NCBI RefSeq assembly: GCF_021134715.1
Contig: NC_060025.1
Location: 2,852,001-2,916,000, forward strand
Length of the DNA stretch: 64,000 bases
Reading direction: 5' to 3'
Source of the DNA: Daphnia pulex
Lineage: Eukaryota; Arthropoda; Branchiopoda; Diplostraca; Daphniidae
Below the pieces are notes generated by a model. That model had not been told where the DNA came from and searched no databases. It worked only from the letters and a program-made list of their open reading frames with translations. The stretch's first letter is position 1; every line of letters starts with the position of its first letter. Position numbers and translations under genes: made by a program. This document shows positions 29,709 to 41,345 of this stretch, piece by piece.

Positions 29709-31032
29709 TATGGTGTGTTGGTGTTGTGTATCGTTCCATCAGTCAGAAGAGCATCGTGTATTTTATCATGATTTTATGGTTAAACTAATTTTATAGTTTT
29801 TACATTGTATATAAAGATTTTAACGGATCTTACCTATTTGAAACGCACAATTAAAAGTACCCAGCTTTTTTAAAATAGATTTTGTATCCTAAACTCATTT
29901 GAGTTTCTGCTCCGTACTCTTTGAGATGGGAATCAAGAAATGGGAAAGGGATTTCTTTTTGCCTTGAATTGTGGACTTCAAATTAACTGCTCTGGGTGAA
30001 AAAGAGATTTTCTTAGGTAATTGTAAAATTTCTCACTAGTGTCATGTAAACCATTAAACCATGTTTCAATGGAAAATAAGTAATCTGCCCTGCTGCAGCA
30101 GGGCAGTCCATGGACCCCTGGTTCATGCCCTGGTTCTCATGTCACCTAGATAGTGGGACATTAACATTGCTTAACCAGTCAATTGCTCTGTTTTTGCTGT
30201 TCTAATCAAGTCTTGAGGATCCTCTATTCACAGCACAAATTCTGAATACCAAAATGTTATTTTAAACTCATTTACAGAACTTTTTAAAGAAAGTAAAGTG
30301 CTTCATATCTTGGATTGCATTTCAGTAAGTGTGAATTTAAATGAAATTTAGTGTTGAGTGTGAATTTAAATCAAGTTTTATTGATTACATTTATTTATAG
30401 ATGTCCTCTGTGTATTACTTCAGTACAGCCTGATGGGTGAGAGCCTGAGAGGACAGGACAGTCTTACGGGTGCCTGAGCCTGAGAATGGTCTCTTTTAAA
30501 ACAAAGTTTTTGGTGATTTTTTTAGAGTTTTTTAAATGATTTTTTGTTTCTAAACCTTCTTGTCCAGTTAAGCATATCCTCCTCTGGACCAAATTAAAAT
30601 CTATTTTTCTCAAAATATAATATTTTTAAAATATAATGTAAGTACTGCCTTACCTACCTGGTTTCCACATGGTTTAGACTTTAGCCGTTAGTTTTATGAA
30701 TGTTGCATTGACCATCAAGCTGTACAATAATTTTTTTATAGACATCTTGTTCTTGTTTTAATTCTAAGAATTATTACACTGAAGAGTATTGTTTCAGAGA
30801 AAAATTTTTAACTGAAGGGAATCACCTTAATTTTATATTTAATTGTGTAGATTTGACCTTCCTTTTAATTGTTTGTAACTGGTTTAATAAAGTGAAAAAT
30901 CATAATAAAAAATGGTTAAAAATGAAGTTATATTTTTGTTGTCCCACCTCCACCCACAATTCCTCCTCGATTATACATTAAGTCATTAATACATAAAATA
31001 CATACAATCACACATACAACACTTAAGTTAAT
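29709..31032. other. Host DNA right of the KDZ element, no gene seen
   Basis: AT-rich sequence with several poly-A-signal-like strings (for example AATAAAG near 30,888). No coding exon was recognised. A 22-nt perfect palindrome around CTGCAG lies at 30085-30106. It may be the untranslated or non-coding transcript region that once adjoined the PEX12 promoter. Confidence 0.4.
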
Positions 31033-31365
31033 CCGTTGGCTGCCACGCCATACAACCCGTAGGTTGTTCTTCTACTACTCTACGTGCCACGTCTGAAGGA
31101 TCCATGACCAAGGTGGGACTTGCCATTGCTGACAAGTCCGGGCTGACACGGTGACAGGAGAAGATGGAATGCACAACCTCTAGAATCCATCACCGCATCA
31201 ACAAGGGGAAAGTGTCCCTATGGTGCATTGCCTAACAGCGCCGTTACGGCGAATCTGGGGCTGGTGCAACATGTCCGACCCCATGGCATATAAACCACGA
31301 GACCGACCAGTGCGCGCCCGTGCTAAGGAGCTAACATGGGGAGAAAAAGGCGTGGCAGCCAACGG
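31033..31365. mobile_element. Small MITE with CCGTTGGCTGCCACGCC terminal inverted repeats
   Basis: A 17-bp perfect inverted repeat (31033-31049 and 31349-31365) bounds 333 bp of GC-richer sequence without a transposase. The flanking bases are TTAAT on the left and GTTAC on the right, so a 3-bp TTA duplication as made by PIF/Harbinger elements is possible but not certain. Confidence 0.5.
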
Positions 31366-31788
31366 GTTACTTACACTTACAAAAAATAATACCAATAACA
31401 ATCACAGATGATCCACGATGAACGTGTGCAGACGTCTTCTTGCCGATTTCTTTTTTTTTTAAGCATCTAGGCCTCATCCTCTTGTCATTAACTAAATAGA
31501 AAAATAAAAAATAACGAGTTAACATCACAAAACTAATTAAGTGAATTAATAATAGACTTACATATTATAGTAACACCGATCAGGTTTTCTAGGCATATAA
31601 ATGGACATGGTTCAGTCTGATTTGATCTGATTGCAAAATTTAAATATGAATTTTAAAATAATGAAAATACTTAATATATTTCGAAATTCTATAACCTCTA
31701 AAACAACTTACATTTCAATATGCGATAGGGCAGATCAACGCTGAATAATCGGATGTTCTTGTCGAGTTTACGATATCTAGAAAGTATA
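31366..31788. other. AT-rich spacer between two MITE-like elements
   Basis: Nothing recognisable is seen between the small MITE and the mariner-type palindrome. Confidence 0.5.
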
Positions 31789-32730
31789 CAGTGGGTACCT
31801 AAAGTATCCGTACGGCTGAGAGGAGCAGTACGGAAAACGCGTTTTTCAAAACGCTCCCATAAATTGAATTCTCGTTGGAATGCAATAAAATTTTTTTGTA
31901 AGGTTAAGATTAGGGTGGGGTTTCATCTGATTTTTTTTGGGAATTTTTCAACAACGCGATATGTGGTTTTTATCGCGTTGCGAAAGTATCCGTACGGCCG
32001 AGAGGCCTAGTAGGGAAATGGGCTTACTTTGGAGGCCTCTTATTCGGTAAATAAGTAACATTAAAGGGTGGGAAAGTTCTTAAAAAAAAGAGCTGCATTA
32101 GCTCTATGTGTGGTCATAAGATCACATTTTTTAAGTTTCATTTATAGTAATGAAATCAAAAATGAAAACACGAATTATAAGTTTTCCGTTTTCTTCCCCT
32201 CGATTCCCCATCACCAGTGTTGCCATATCAAAAAATATTTACCCTTTCTCTTTCTCCCTCTTCCGTCCAAGGGAAGAAAGAGATTTTGGGATATGGCAAC
32301 ACTGGTGATGGGGAATCGAGGGGAAGAAAACGGAAAACTTATAAGTCGTGTTTTCATTTTTGATTTCATTACTATAAATGAAACTTAAAAAATGTGATCT
32401 TATGACCACACATAGAGCTAATGCAGCTCTTTTTTTTAAGAACTTTCCCACCCTTTAATGTTACTTATTTACCGAATAAGAGGCCTCCAAAGTAAGCCCA
32501 TTTCCCTACTAGGCCTCTCGGCCGTACGGATACTTTCGCAACGCGATAAAAACCACATATCGCGTTGTTGAAAAATTCCCAAAAAAAATCAGATGAAACC
32601 CCACCCTAATCTTAACCTTACAAAAAAATTTTATTGCATTCCAACGAGAATTCAATTTATGGGAGCGTTTTGAAAAACGCGTTTTCCGTACTGCTCCTCT
32701 CAGCCGTACGGATACTTTAGGTACCCACTG
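31789..32730. mobile_element. Tc1/mariner-type fold-back element, 942 bp near-perfect palindrome
   Basis: Begins CAGTGGGTACC and ends GGTACCCACTG, flanked by TA on both sides (31787-31788 and 32731-32732). CAGTG ends with TA duplication are typical of Tc1/mariner. Arms of about 430 bp are almost identical around an unpaired centre of about 65 bp near 32,230-32,300. Each arm carries the string AAGTATCCGTACGGC twice (at 31801 and 31985 in the left arm), a terminal and subterminal repeat. No transposase is encoded. Confidence 0.85.
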
Positions 32731-32732
32731 TA

Positions 32733-35080
32733 CATGGATAAAATTGCATTTTATTCCGTAATAGTGCCAGAGACGAAACACAGAATAAAAAGTTAAGAAG
32801 AAACCCTAAAAACAATGATTTGACAATTTAACTTACATATATGGGAAGGTTGGAAACCCTGACGAGGCTGGAAGCTTAAGCTTCATAAGAAGGGTTACCG
32901 GAATGAAAACTCGAGTTTTCTATTCTTCTCCACTTCTCCGTCCAATGTTTCGCGTTTCGCATTTTGCGAAATGGCGATTAAACAGGTCAACACTTGATGA
33001 GCATTTTCTACTCCTGATGTTACTTCCGGAAACTTTCCTAAAAGACAAAGCAAAAAGAAATCCAACAATCATTTTGCATTCGCTGAACAAAAAAGGAATT
33101 CAGCGGTTAACTATAACAATCCCCTACTGGCAGCATCACGACCCTTTCCTACGAACAAAAGGGAGGACCAAGAGATGCTCGCCGGAATTTAATGTTATTA
33201 TCCAGACAATGCTATCCATACTTAGGAAATTGACGATTGGGGCTACAATAAGGTTTTGTTGACACAAAATGTCGGTGATTGTCACTGCTAACTGGTAGCA
33301 AATCAGGGCTCAGCGTAAAATAATACACATTTCTAAATAAAGAAGAACATAACACGATTTACTTCGAAAGAAACAGATTAATGAAAATATTATCAACTAT
33401 GAAGAAATAAATCAAAATGCGCAAATTCTGCCAAAAGTGACCCTTGCTAATTCACATTTACTTTCCATATGGTAAGGTAGTACCCATCAGCCACCACTTC
33501 ATGAATAAATGAAATAAGTATTACCTTCATAGACTTGTCGGCTGAAGTGGCCATATCGGCCGTTTGTGTCTTGCCAGTCATCGGGTGCGAATGGACGACT
33601 TTGCTCTCAATTCAGTTTTACCGATCAGTTTTACCGATCATTCAGACGGGGGTGAATAGAGCGTTAAATGTGTGTTTGTTTTTTTTTCGCTTTTTATTTG
33701 CTCGATTTTTCGCTTCAAGGATGAATAGGAAAAGTCAGATCAACAACCAAGTCTCTTCTGTAGAAGCAAAAATAACTTTTTGAATAGAAAGTATTGAAGT
33801 CAATAAACTAAACATACTTTTGGTGATGCTCATCAGGTTTTTTAAGAATGTGAAGATTTCTAGTCCTGATCATCCAGTATGTCCAGTCCACATGATGATG
33901 CTGACTAGTGACTATATAACAAAATTAATAATAGAACATTAAAACTTAGAAGATAAAATAGAAGTTTACATTTTTGGAAAGCTGAAGAATAATGACAGTC
34001 AGGGCTGAACAGTCTGGGCAGCTGGTCCATCTGCCTGTTTAATGGCATTAGAAACATGCTACACGACAATAGTTATCAACATCATGTTTATCAATAAATC
34101 TTCAATAATAAACAAGATAATCATGTTGAACCTAAAGTAAAATATTAGAAGATTTTTTCAACACATTAATTTGCTTAAGTTCGTTGTTACCTGCATCTCT
34201 TGAAAAATATTGCTAAGCAGACCATGAGCAAATTCGGCAAACAGCAGAGTTGAGACTTTTGAGTTTCCTGTTTCTTTACATTCACTCTCATACAAAGGTA
34301 CAGTGAAAAATATGAAGATTATGCCAAAACATCAATGAAATAAAAGGCATCGCCGATAAAATGTAAACATTATCTTAAATTTACCTACGATATTTCTGCG
34401 AATTGAATGAAAACAGCGAACCGTTTTCATGACAACAAACCGCCATTAGGAGACACACAACAATTACGCGCCATCTATTGCTTCTCCATAGATGTGTTGG
34501 TTTTACCAGGGGTATGGAGATACCCATGTTTTACCGGTTTTACCTCCATATTTTACACGCAGCGTAAAAAAAGTAATAACAACCATCATTATTAGTACAT
34601 TGAGCCATTGAGGTAGTGCAACCTATATATTGCGTACAAAATGGATTTTTTAATGTTCCAACCTCCATAATAACAACCCATTCGGGCGATGGTCTAGTTG
34701 ATTGGTATGATTGTGTTATACGATACGTATAAAGCCTGTTGTGTGTACTTCCTATCTCGTTCTATTGAAGTACTATATACCTATTAGGATGAAGTAAATA
34801 AATTTGAAATAGGAAACATTCTTTACAAGATAAACAGAATGTATTAACAAAGAAATTAAAGCTATGGGTCTTTTGCTTCATTTTACATTGTTGTGTCATA
34901 AAAATCATCTTCTTTTTTCCAGCTTAACTAGTTCTTAATTCCAATTCAAAAATTACGACATAGTAATTAGAATTCAAAATCTTTTATGATAGAGCTCTTA
35001 GTAGTAAAATTCGATTCTGTTTATAATGTATTCTTGAATAAATTTCACAATGCACAACGACAAATCGATTCAGCAAAAAT
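32733..35080. other. Intergenic, no gene supported
   Basis: AT-rich. Contains a short GCGAAAC-rich string (about 32,947-32,976) resembling the hAT-like element's iterons, and a tRNA-Pro-like fragment near 34,683. No coding exon was recognised, although one plus-strand frame runs for about 119 codons at 32,903-33,262. Confidence 0.45.
34683..34715 (+). other. tRNA-Pro-like 5' fragment (relic or SINE head)
   Basis: The bases CGATGGTCTAG and GGTATGATT match the D-arm/A-box half of eukaryotic tRNA-Pro, with six extra bases between them. The anticodon arm and the B box that should follow are not visible. It is therefore not a functional tRNA gene and is either a chance match, a relic or the head of a SINE. 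Confidence 0.35.
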
Positions 35081-36540
35081 CTAACTCTTATGAATATGAA
35101 AAGGATTAGTCAATTTTCTTTTCATGTGAAGAAAAGCTCGCCAGAACTCGGAACTTGTGCACATGTACATCGCGGGATTATAGACACTATGAAGTTGGAA
35201 TGAACTCCACACATATGGCAATGCACGCAAAATCATGTCGCAATCGCCTTCGAGCCGTATGCACCAGTAAAGGGATATAATGACACAAGAAACCGGAAAA
35301 GTACATAACCAAAATGGTAAAATATTGACGGACATGTTAAGAGCGGCTCGCACTTCAAGTCTGCTGATCTTTGAGCGGTTTTTCATCCAGGGGAAGAATT
35401 CAGTGTCGAGATGGCTAATAGCCGGTGGTAGGCGGAAATTGTCAGAATGCAAACAAGCGTCATTTTCATTCAGAGCAACGGCTGAATGTTCCGCGAAGGT
35501 AACGGATATCTTTTCCGGAACTGGTTTTGGCTCCACACTACCGAATCCTTTGGGAGAAAATACAATCCAGAGGAGATCAATATGACAGAGAAATATTTAG
35601 TCCAGGGCAACTAGTATTTATTGATTTATCGGGAAAATTAAATTAAATAGCTTTTAAATTAAGAAAAATGTGTCTCTACTGACAGAAAACGAATGAAACA
35701 AAAAATTGACAGCAAACAAAAAATAATAGCCACGAGAGTTGTGGTAATTCTACCAATTGAACCAATTAACAGAAGCTACAGATCTCTAGGCGACTTAACG
35801 ACACTACATAGAAAATCAATTAAATGTTTGGAAAATAAAGTATTACCGAAATTGGAGTTTCCCGATCGAGAGTTGACAAATTTGACTGTGACGGACTGCT
35901 GGTGATAGTTGGGTAGATACTGCTGGATGAGAGTTCTGGATTCATAGAAGATTTTGAAATGGAGAATGACGCAGGTGACACCCAAAGACAAGTCCCAAAG
36001 AAGGACCCAGTACATGTCAACCCAATTGGTGCTACAGGTGTGAATTGATTGATAGCCAGTCCAAAACGGGATGGTGATGACGACGAATGACAGGACAGAC
36101 GCAAAGGAAATTACGGTGATGACTCCACAATTAGTGACGCTTTTCTTGTACCATTCATAGCGGACGATAGCCAAGTAGCGGTCAAGTGCGGCCATTGAAA
36201 GGATGAGTAAGAGAATGGAATAAACGACTGGCGCAAGTACAATGAAAATCTGACAGGCCAGTTGATCTTGATTAAAAACAATGGCCAGTTCAAGTGCGCA
36301 TTGAAGGAGAAAGAGGCATTCGAAAAAAGAAATGACGGCCCAGAAAATGTGCCGAGGATAACGCAACTGTCGTGAACAGCTCACCACTAGTAACACGGTA
36401 CCATTCAAAAACAAACCAACGACCAAGATCGCCTTGCGGAAACATTCTTGGCCGAAAGTGATGTCCTCCTGCATCATCTGGAAGTCGAACGTCTTTCGCC
36501 AAGGCGGTGTTACATTGACGACCGATGTCCGTTCTTCCAT
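35081..36540 (-). CDS. Orphan class A (rhodopsin-like) GPCR, copy 1
   Basis: Two exons (36540-35847 and 35547-35081) give 386 residues. Exon 1 carries transmembrane segments 1-5 and exon 2 carries segments 6-7. Family marks: LACQIF for the segment-3 disulfide cysteine, DRYLAIVRYEWYKK for the DRY box, a cysteine in loop 2 (IHTCSTNW), NILPFWLCTFPVS in segment 6 and SVYNPAMYM for NPxxY in segment 7. A long intracellular loop 3 spans the intron. It belongs to a five-member tandem family in this window and is closest to the copy at 41641. The ligand is unknown and I cannot assign a subfamily. The start MEERTSVV has the same AGAATGGAGGA-like context as its paralogues. Confidence 0.85.
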
Positions 36541-36618
36541 TCTGAAGCTAACTGAGTCCGAGCATTTTCTCGTCGTGAATATATGCGATGCGGTCTTCAC
36601 TCTTCGGTTCCAGTTCTC

Positions 36619-36628
36619 TCGCATGCGC
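36619..36628. promoter_or_regulatory. TCGCATGCGC element upstream of GPCR copy 1
   Basis: Ten-base element 79 bp upstream of the start codon. It has an identical sequence in all five family members and resembles the NRF1/erect-wing binding core GCGCATGCGC. Confidence 0.6.
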
Positions 36629-37182
36629 GTGTCTTGGATGCGTCATACACCTAACAACGTCCTGTTGCTTTAGAGCATTTCAAAGAGATGTATATAACAG
36701 CCGGTTGCCGGGCAGTTCACCATGGCGAAGGCAGCTTATAAAAATACAGTAGATATTACTTTCTTTTTCATTTAAAAGCAAGTTTACTTGCCGTTAAAAT
36801 AAACCAATTTTCAACCTTCGGGAACTAAAAAAGCATATTAGATTAGGAAAATTTAATTGGATCACAGTCAGAAAGAGCACAATTTGTTTTTAGATTAATC
36901 ACAATTAAGTTAAAATGAACAAAAATGAGGGTAACATATCTCGACCTCGATAGTCCGACAACTCCAGTGTTAAGTTTGTTAGTAGGATGAATTATTCGTA
37001 TCGTTCATATTTCATCGCTACTTCGTTATGCAGGCATGTCAGAATCATTTACTTTTAGATTAGGGAGTCACTTACTTTTGTATCAGTGAGTGAGTCGGAT
37101 ACTTTTGTCGGGGAAGTTTGCGGATTCGTGACAATTCGGATAGCGATTCGCTTATAACAAAAGCCATCGGATTTTTAGTTAG
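36629..37182. other. Intergenic between GPCR copy 1 and an exon-like frame
   Basis: No gene recognised. Repeated GAGTCACTTACTTTTG and GAGTCGGATACTTTTG strings near 37,070-37,110 are the only local structure. Confidence 0.4.
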
Positions 37183-37380
37183 ACCACACTCGGGGGATCT
37201 CATTTCTCTCTTGACCTCGTGTACATACCCAAAGCAAGCGAACTGAAATACGCACTCGAAGGTTTAGGGAGAGAAGAGCACGGAGGATTACATGGGGAAA
37301 TCAAATTTCGTGCTTTACCTGAAGGTGAAACGAGTGTAGTAGTTTGTGGATTAAATGTCAACAAGAAGGAGCAAAATTAA
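37183..37380 (+). CDS. Exon-like open frame of unknown identity (66 codons, no Met start)
   Basis: The frame begins just after TTTTAGTTAG, a plausible splice acceptor, and runs to a TAA at 37378-37380. It encodes TTLGGSHFSLDLVYIPK, then GREEHGGLHGEIKFRALP and VVVCGLNVNKKEQN. The composition is protein-like and not low-complexity. No matching upstream exon was found, so it could be a terminal exon of a decayed gene or chance. I do not recognise the family. Confidence 0.3.
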   Translation, partial: TTLGGSHFSLDLVYIPKASELKYALEGLGREEHGGLHGEIKFRALPEGETSVVVCGLNVNKKEQN

Positions 37381-38035
37381 GTTTCGCTTAGATATGTGAT
37401 TATAAAGACATTATGACATTATTTAGAATTAAAGTCGTGAGTCAGCCGCAGGAAAAACCAACGGTACAAAAGAAAAATGGGCAAACTTGCTGATTCAATT
37501 TAGGCGAAGACTTCGCTGGCAGGATAGTTAACGGACGATGCTGGTTGAGGATATTCTGAGAATCTATTGAGGTATTCGTCTTAATTTCTTTTACGAATAT
37601 TTGTGGGATTTCGGGTGTTTTGGTTGACCTTCTTTTGACGTCAGTCTTCGTCCTATAACAAAAAAAAACAAAAAAAAAAAATCAAAACAATTAGCTTACA
37701 GAAAAGTGAATTATGATTTAAGCATTCGCCGGTTTTTTATTCTTTTAAATTTTTAACAGCTCCTAAGCTCTGATTTGAAAGGAATCATGTACATTTTCAC
37801 CTAAGAACGGCTGTGTCCGAAATTAAGGTCTTGGATTCCACGGATATCAAGATTAATTTATGCAAATGTTATCCAACAAAATTTCCAAAATTCCAGAGAA
37901 CATCAACCGTCGGATCGTCGAAACAGAATAGATACCGAGGTACCAGGACGATTTTAAAAAAAAATCACAAAAATGAAAGCGCAGAATTATTTATCTGGTA
38001 TGACCAAGCCAAATTATGGGAAGATCTTTGTACCA
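37381..38035. other. Intergenic
   Basis: AT-rich with an A-tract around 37,660. No gene recognised. Confidence 0.4.
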
Positions 38036-38431
38036 TCATTGGTGATCGAGGATCTCAAAATAGCAGTCAACAGCAAGCAACATAATGAATGATAAGAGGA
38101 CGAATGAGACGAGGAAATAAAGCACAATGGCCACTTGATCTTCCAGGTGTTCGCGAATCACTTTGATTAGCAATTCACTCACGTATTGAAACAAAAATCC
38201 CCATTTACAGAACGAAACGACCACCCAGAAAATCGGAGGCGGATTGAGAAAATGTCGTGAATGAAATACTAATAAAATGAAACAATTGGCAAAGAATCCA
38301 ATTAGAATTGACGAATTTTTACAACACTTTAGCGTGAAATCAATGAGGATTTGCACCCCTGTTGGGGGATCATCATATGTATTTTCTTCTTCGAAAGAAG
38401 TAGCATTCCACGAGTATGTCAATTCCTCCAT
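38036..38431 (-). pseudogene. GPCR copy 2, decayed
   Basis: Starts MEELTYSWNATSFEE in the family start context. Segments 1-3 are recognisable (SILIGFFANCFILLVF, PPPIFWVVVSFCKWGFLFQ). The DRY box has become DCYFEI and a stop follows at LDHQ, after which family-like WYK continues. No exon 2 was found. It still has the upstream TCGCATGCGC element (38491-38500). Confidence 0.75.
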
Positions 38432-38490
38432 TCTGACGTATTACAACTAAGCCCAAATGTTTCAGGACTGACTAGAATACAGGGATGATG

Positions 38491-38500
38491 TCGCATGCGC
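38491..38500. promoter_or_regulatory. TCGCATGCGC element upstream of GPCR copy 2
   Basis: Lies 60 bp upstream of the start of the decayed copy; identical to the other four. Confidence 0.55.
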
Positions 38501-38797
38501 CGCTAGTCTAGGAAGGCGCATTCGATCTGATGTTACCACAGATGTAATCAGAGGTCTACGTCATTTTCAAATGTCAAGGAAATATTCCCTTAAACTTAGT
38601 CTGAATAGCTTATTAGCTCAATTCAATTGCTTTTTTTAAAATTTTGGAAATAAAGTCGATGAATAGACGCAAATTTGATCGGACTAGGAGCTAAATTGAG
38701 CGGAATAAACAGTTAAACACCCACTCGAGCAAAATAGCTCAATTTCTCCCCACGGCAATTCACTTTCAACCCGATAAAATTGTAAGTTAAGAATTAC
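38501..38797. other. Intergenic between GPCR copies 2 and 3
   Basis: No exon 2 for copy 3 was recognised in this spacer, which supports copy 3 being incomplete. Confidence 0.4.
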
Positions 38798-39485
38798 CAG
38801 GACGGATGTCGGGAGTGATGGCCAATATCGGAGTAACAGATTTCTTCATAGATTGGGGCTCCTGCAAGAAGTGAGACTGGGATTCCATTAAAATCGTGAT
38901 TTAAAAACTGATGCAAACGATACTCAAGAACATGTCCCAAATAAATGTCCAAATAATATGATCGAAATCGACAGCGCAGGAAGACATAGGGTGATAGCTG
39001 GTCCATAAAGGAGAAGAATGAATCACAAATATCAGAGCGCAATTAATCGTCAATAACAGGACAAAATCCCAGATAGAAAGTAGTTTGGTTTCGTCATCGA
39101 GGATGTCTAAGTAGCGACTTAGAATACTCTGCGATATAATGAGCAACACGAAAGAGTAAAAAATAGATACAAGAAGAACAAACGTTTGACAGGCCAGGTG
39201 ATCTTGATTGATAATAGCCGCCAGTTCCAGAAAACACTGACACAAAATTACAAATTCGAAGAACGTAATGGCAATCACGAAAATTGGACGCGGAAAGAAT
39301 AAATTTCGCGAAAAAACTACCACTAGCGAGGTGCCTACTACGACCAAATTTAAACAATTCCCAAGATGGAATACCATTACACGCAAACACTCTTGAACAC
39401 AAGTTATGTCCTGCAGCGTCATGAATAAATCAAATGTAATAGTTCCACATGCAGTGCCATTCATGACGTTTGTCTGTTCCTCCAT
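38798..39485 (-). pseudogene. GPCR copy 3, decayed
   Basis: Starts MEEQTNVMNGTAC. Segments 1-5 are readable (LACQTFVLLVSIFYSFVLLII for segment 3; the DRY region is SRYLDILDDE). An in-frame stop follows LSIVCISF within segment 5, after which family-like sequence (ILMESQS, then SVTPILAITP) continues to a GTAATT donor as in the intact copies. Exon 2 is not visible. Loss of Asp in DRY and the stop indicate a pseudogene. Confidence 0.75.
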
Positions 39486-39562
39486 TCTAACGTGTGTATA
39501 CTAAGACTGAATATTTTCACAACTGATGCCAATTGAAATATATGATCTCGATTCGAATTTTG

Positions 39563-39572
39563 TCGCATGCGC
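39563..39572. promoter_or_regulatory. TCGCATGCGC element upstream of GPCR copy 3
   Basis: Lies 78 bp upstream of the start codon; identical to the other four. Confidence 0.55.
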
Positions 39573-40793
39573 GCCATGTAGCAACTGATACAACCATACT
39601 TGTCTTTCCCTGATACACTCCCTTGTGTACAAAATGTATCTCATAATATATTCTATTATTTTAAAAATGTACGATATCGAAGAGAATAAAGTGTAGAAAC
39701 GCCAAATGATTTGACTGCAAAGCCTCTTTGAACGAGCGCCAATTCCAACAGTGTTGCAAAATTTGAAAAATTCCATCCCAATCTTTTGGCACAAGAAAAC
39801 GAATACGAAAAGTGCAAAAAGTACGGTACCGTTTCATCTGGTGTTTCGATAATGGGCGTTAGACGTCCGTATGTAATTGCTGGCAATTCTCGCAGTAACA
39901 GATTCCTGATTATCGTGAAGCAATCTCGCATGATATTTTGAATATTATTCAAATGTTGGAGTGCAGAAGGATGCACGGGATGCTCAGCACAGCAGGATCA
40001 GAAGAAGGTCCACAGAACATGAGCATGTTGGTTTCCAGTCCAAAATGAGAAATAAAAATAAAAAATATTAGAAAAGAATCAATATTGGCAGGACCAGAGC
40101 AGAGCCATATAGCTCTGGCAGGACGGTGTTAATTATCAATAACGTTGCCGTCATTTTTTTTAGATATGTTACATTATTAACCACATAATTTACAATACTG
40201 CAAAGTCTGCAATGCAATAGGACACTACGATTGGAAACTTTTGGTGGGATGGACTCAAACTCTCTTCAGTCTCTTGGTTGAAATTTGAAAACAACAAAAG
40301 TCTACCTGATTCTACTTCCAATGAGAATAGAGCGGAACAGAGAGTCTAACCTTAACTAACCTATGGGCATATAACTAAACTAATCACGACTTACAGAAGG
40401 GGAACGAACCTACGTCCAGAAAGTACGTGAAATTCAAGCCATAATGGTTCGCCATCTGCAATTGCAAACATTAGGTCCACAAAACACAGGACCACTCTTA
40501 AGTTCAATCAGCGCTAAGCACTTATGGGTATTATTGAACACAGTAAACGAAAAATCTATGTAAAAAATTAATTACACAATTTACAACGAAGTGGAAAAAA
40601 CGAGTCTGCACACCTGAACACGAGCGAGACCGGACCGAGACTAAACTGTCACTACTGCACTCTAGTGGACGTGTTGGAAATTTATTATTTTAAAAAGAAA
40701 AGGTTGAAAGAAAAGAACAACAGTCCCGCTAAAGAGTCGATGCAACGATAAGTAACCAAATACCACACTCAAATAAGCCAAAAGGATATTTAA
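39573..40793. other. Intergenic between GPCR copies 3 and 4
   Basis: No recognisable gene. Minus-strand frames of about 100 codons near 39,500-39,976 lack family features. Confidence 0.4.
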
Positions 40794-41231
40794 TTAAAAA
40801 TAAACAAATTGTTTGATATCGTACCGTTCACAGCGGATGATGTTCAGGTAACGGTTAATGGCGACCACAGTTAGGATGAGCAATACGAAAAAGTAGAAGA
40901 CAGGTGCGATCAAAATCAAAATTCGACAGACCAAGTGGTCGCGATTGATGACGATCACCAGTTCCAAAACGCAATGAAATAACAATGCGCATTTCAAGAA
41001 CGAGATTGCAGACTGGAAAATCGGATGTGGTGATTGGTGGTGAAACTGGTGTGAATAAATCAAAAGTAGCACGACAATACATTTGAGAGGTATTCCACCA
41101 AAGACGACCAAAATTCGGAAACACTTTTCGATAAAAGTAATGTTCTGCAGCTTTTCTAGCAAATAAAATGTTATATCTTCAAAGTTCGATAGTGCTGATA
41201 CATCCTTTATGTCGCATATCAGCTCCTCCAT
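40794..41231 (-). pseudogene. GPCR copy 4, truncated
   Basis: Starts MEELICDIKDVSALS (a further in-frame Met lies at 41255). Segments 1-3 and the DRY region are present as NRYLNIIRCERY. The frame then ends after KQFVYF, where segment 4 should begin. No later exon was found. Likely a truncated pseudogene. Confidence 0.72.
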
Positions 41232-41335
41232 TCTGACGATCTCGGGCGATCCCAACTAAGTCCAATGTAAACAAAACTGGTTAAAGTATAGGAATAAGGT
41301 CGTGCCAGGGAGCATGTGTGTGAAATTAAATTTAG

Positions 41336-41345
41336 TCGCATGCGC
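41336..41345. promoter_or_regulatory. TCGCATGCGC element upstream of GPCR copy 4
   Basis: Lies 105 bp upstream of the MEEL start (81 bp upstream of the upstream Met); identical to the other four. Confidence 0.55.

Noticed and set aside
31753-32781. Two pairs of matching frames of about 70-106 codons
   Set aside because: They are mirror readings of the mariner-type palindrome and have no transposase motifs.
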